Below, one piece after another: positions 62,604 to 64,000 of a stretch of DNA of 64,000 nt; position 1 is the first letter of the stretch; the number at the start of each line of letters is the position of its first letter. The notes under the pieces were generated by a model that was not told where the DNA came from, did no database searches, and saw nothing but the letters and a program-made list of their open reading frames with translations. The position numbers and the translations under genes were made by a program. The DNA is from Hippopus hippopus. Lineage: Eukaryota > Mollusca > Bivalvia > Cardiida > Cardiidae. The stretch is taken from assembly GCA_946811185.2 (NCBI GenBank), contig OX328104.1:47538505-47602504 (forward strand), read 5' to 3'.

Positions 62604-64000
62604 AAGAACATGCAGTTGCTTATGTAGATATAAGCAGCTCTGTCACTTAAGACTGAGGTTTGGAAGCCGGAAGTTCTCAACCAAAGAAAGAAAACGCCAT
62701 AATTGTACTAAGTAAATCTTCTGCTTTGACTAATATAAGTATGAACTGCTGCGAATATTTTTTCGTTATCGGCTTGATTAAGATCTTCATCACCATATAA
62801 AATGACTTGAAAAATAACTCCTGTAATTGTACTTATATCATTGTTTAAACTAATTCTTAATTCTCGGTAAAACTGGCATTCAAAGAAGTAATGATGTGTT
62901 GATTCAACAGAGCCGCATCTACAAAGGGGCGACTAGACTATATTTTTTAAATACAAATGCTCATTTAGACAACTACACTTATTACGTAACCTAGCATGTA
63001 TGATCTAAGTTTTTCTATCTCCATAGAAATAAAGCTTGTTTGGACTCAGTTTATCAATGTTTAAGCGATATTTAAAAACAGACAACGTTCCGGCATTTTT
63101 CGTTTCATCTGATAAACAGTTCCAGTCATTGAGCACTGATGGCAAGAATGAATTTTTGTATAAAGTGGTTCTGCAAGTAATGGTTCGCAAGTTATTTGGT
63201 CTTCGAAGATTGTAAGATGATGATTCCCCAACTGTTTGAGGAACAAGAACATTTAGATAGTTAGAAGACAGTCCGTTGAACATTTTATAAAAGAGAATCA
63301 GTTTATATTTTCGCCTCCTTTGGCTTAAAGTTTCCCACTCAGTTTCTTGGTATAAATCATGGATAGCAACTAGTTTGGTGCAGCCTGTTACTATGCGAGC
63401 CGCTTCATTTTGAACTTTGTCCAGTTGATCTTTCAGGCCCTGAGAAAAATTGTCCCATACAACATCACCATATTCAAGGATAGGCCTGATAAATGAAAAG
63501 TAAATAATTTGGAGAGAAAGACGATCGAGACGCGTTTTTAGATGCCGCATGATTTCAATCCTTTTCCAGGCTTTTTCGATAGATTTACTAACATGAATAT
63601 TCCTAAAACCATCATTGGAGAGAAAGAATCCCAAATGTTTATGGCTGGTAACAGACATTATTTCTATATTTGACATAAACAGACCTGGATGATTAGGCTT
63701 GGAAAGTTTACGAGAAATTACTAAAGATTCAGCCTTAGATGGATTAAACTTAACCAACCATTTCTGAGCCCATTGATTAATTTTGTCTATGTCTGATTGT
63801 AAAACTCTTCCTACTTCATCCGGATCACCTACAACCATTGATAAGCTGGTATCGTCTGCAAACAGGTTAATATTAGCCTGAATGTCATCTACTATATCAT
63901 TTATGTAAACTAAAAACAGGAGAGGTCCGAGTATAGGACCTTGAGGGACACCGGCTTGTACAGGACTTAAAGTTGAAACACCGCCAGGCAAAATAATCCT
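62604..64000 (-). pseudogene. Second LINE ORF2 copy, 3' part, runs off the window
   Basis: The open frame 63991-63005 matches the C-terminal half of the ORF2 at 57386-60706, from the VPQGPILGPLLF motif through FADDTS, the thumb/connection region (GRVLQSDIDKINQWAQKWLV) and LYFYGDRK. It then stops at 63005. Similar coding content continues out of frame to about 62712 (the CCHC-like finger near 62885-62930 and the RRFT end), so there is a frameshift or stop near 63005. It ends against the TIR element at 62600. The first 328 codons are intact. Confidence 0.88.

Overview
The window looks like animal nuclear DNA, most likely from a bivalve mollusc. It is AT-rich and has sparse split genes, many MITEs, tRNA-derived SINEs and CR1/Jockey-type LINE fragments. 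Two host genes can be assembled by eye. A small mucin-like, signal-peptide-plus-transmembrane gene lies at 12083-14978 (minus strand, two exons). The other is the orthologue of CLN6, the ER membrane protein linked to neuronal ceroid lipofuscinosis, at 44638-50852 (minus strand, six exons with matching phases). The species is not identifiable from what I can see.

The main object is a complete Polinton/Maverick (adintovirus-like) element at 18183-35077 (16,895 bp). It has 508-bp terminal inverted repeats that I could not tell apart by eye, and a perfect 6-bp target duplication (CACATG). Its genes are intronless. The plus-strand left block holds an unknown 171-aa gene, a TATA-binding-protein-like gene and a candidate ssDNA-binding protein. 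A compact minus-strand block, read right to left, holds a Zn-ribbon/phospholipase A2 gene, a chromodomain integrase, an adenain-type protease and a fibre-like spike. A plus-strand block then holds the packaging ATPase, penton-like minor capsid, core protein with an adenain-type cleavage site, degenerate dUTPase-fold protein, hairpin membrane protein, a conserved virion-type protein, a basic minor protein, the double-jelly-roll major capsid, a SAP-NUMOD protein and a 1287-aa protein-primed PolB.

Three structural genes are broken: an in-frame TAG in the penton-like gene, an in-frame TGA in the 27.5-kb gene, and a frame change in the major capsid gene. The integrase also has an unusually short catalytic D-to-E spacing. 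Polymerase, ATPase and protease are open. The ends are pristine, so the insertion looks young although virion production looks disabled.

The most novel signals are inside the element. It encodes its own TBP-like protein, and most of its start codons are fused to a TATAAAATG-type motif, as if it carried its own promoter system. A family of GC-rich palindromes is scattered through the AT-rich element, and two copies sit in-frame inside two different proteins. A 500-bp cassette carrying the SAP-NUMOD gene is flanked by direct repeats that copy the tail of the capsid gene.

The flanks are dominated by repeats: a TTAA-bounded MITE with a 66-bp internal palindrome (about 20 copies or remnants), a second TTAA-bounded MITE, a third MITE family with a GC-rich core palindrome (one copy 17 bp upstream of CLN6), a CGTAGTT-rich foldback element, a 5 x 158-bp tandem array carrying nuclear-receptor-type sites, SINEs with clear target duplications, and a 1.16-kb GC-rich TIR element with a SINE nested inside. 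The right end (54.3-64.0 kb) holds decayed LINE copies.
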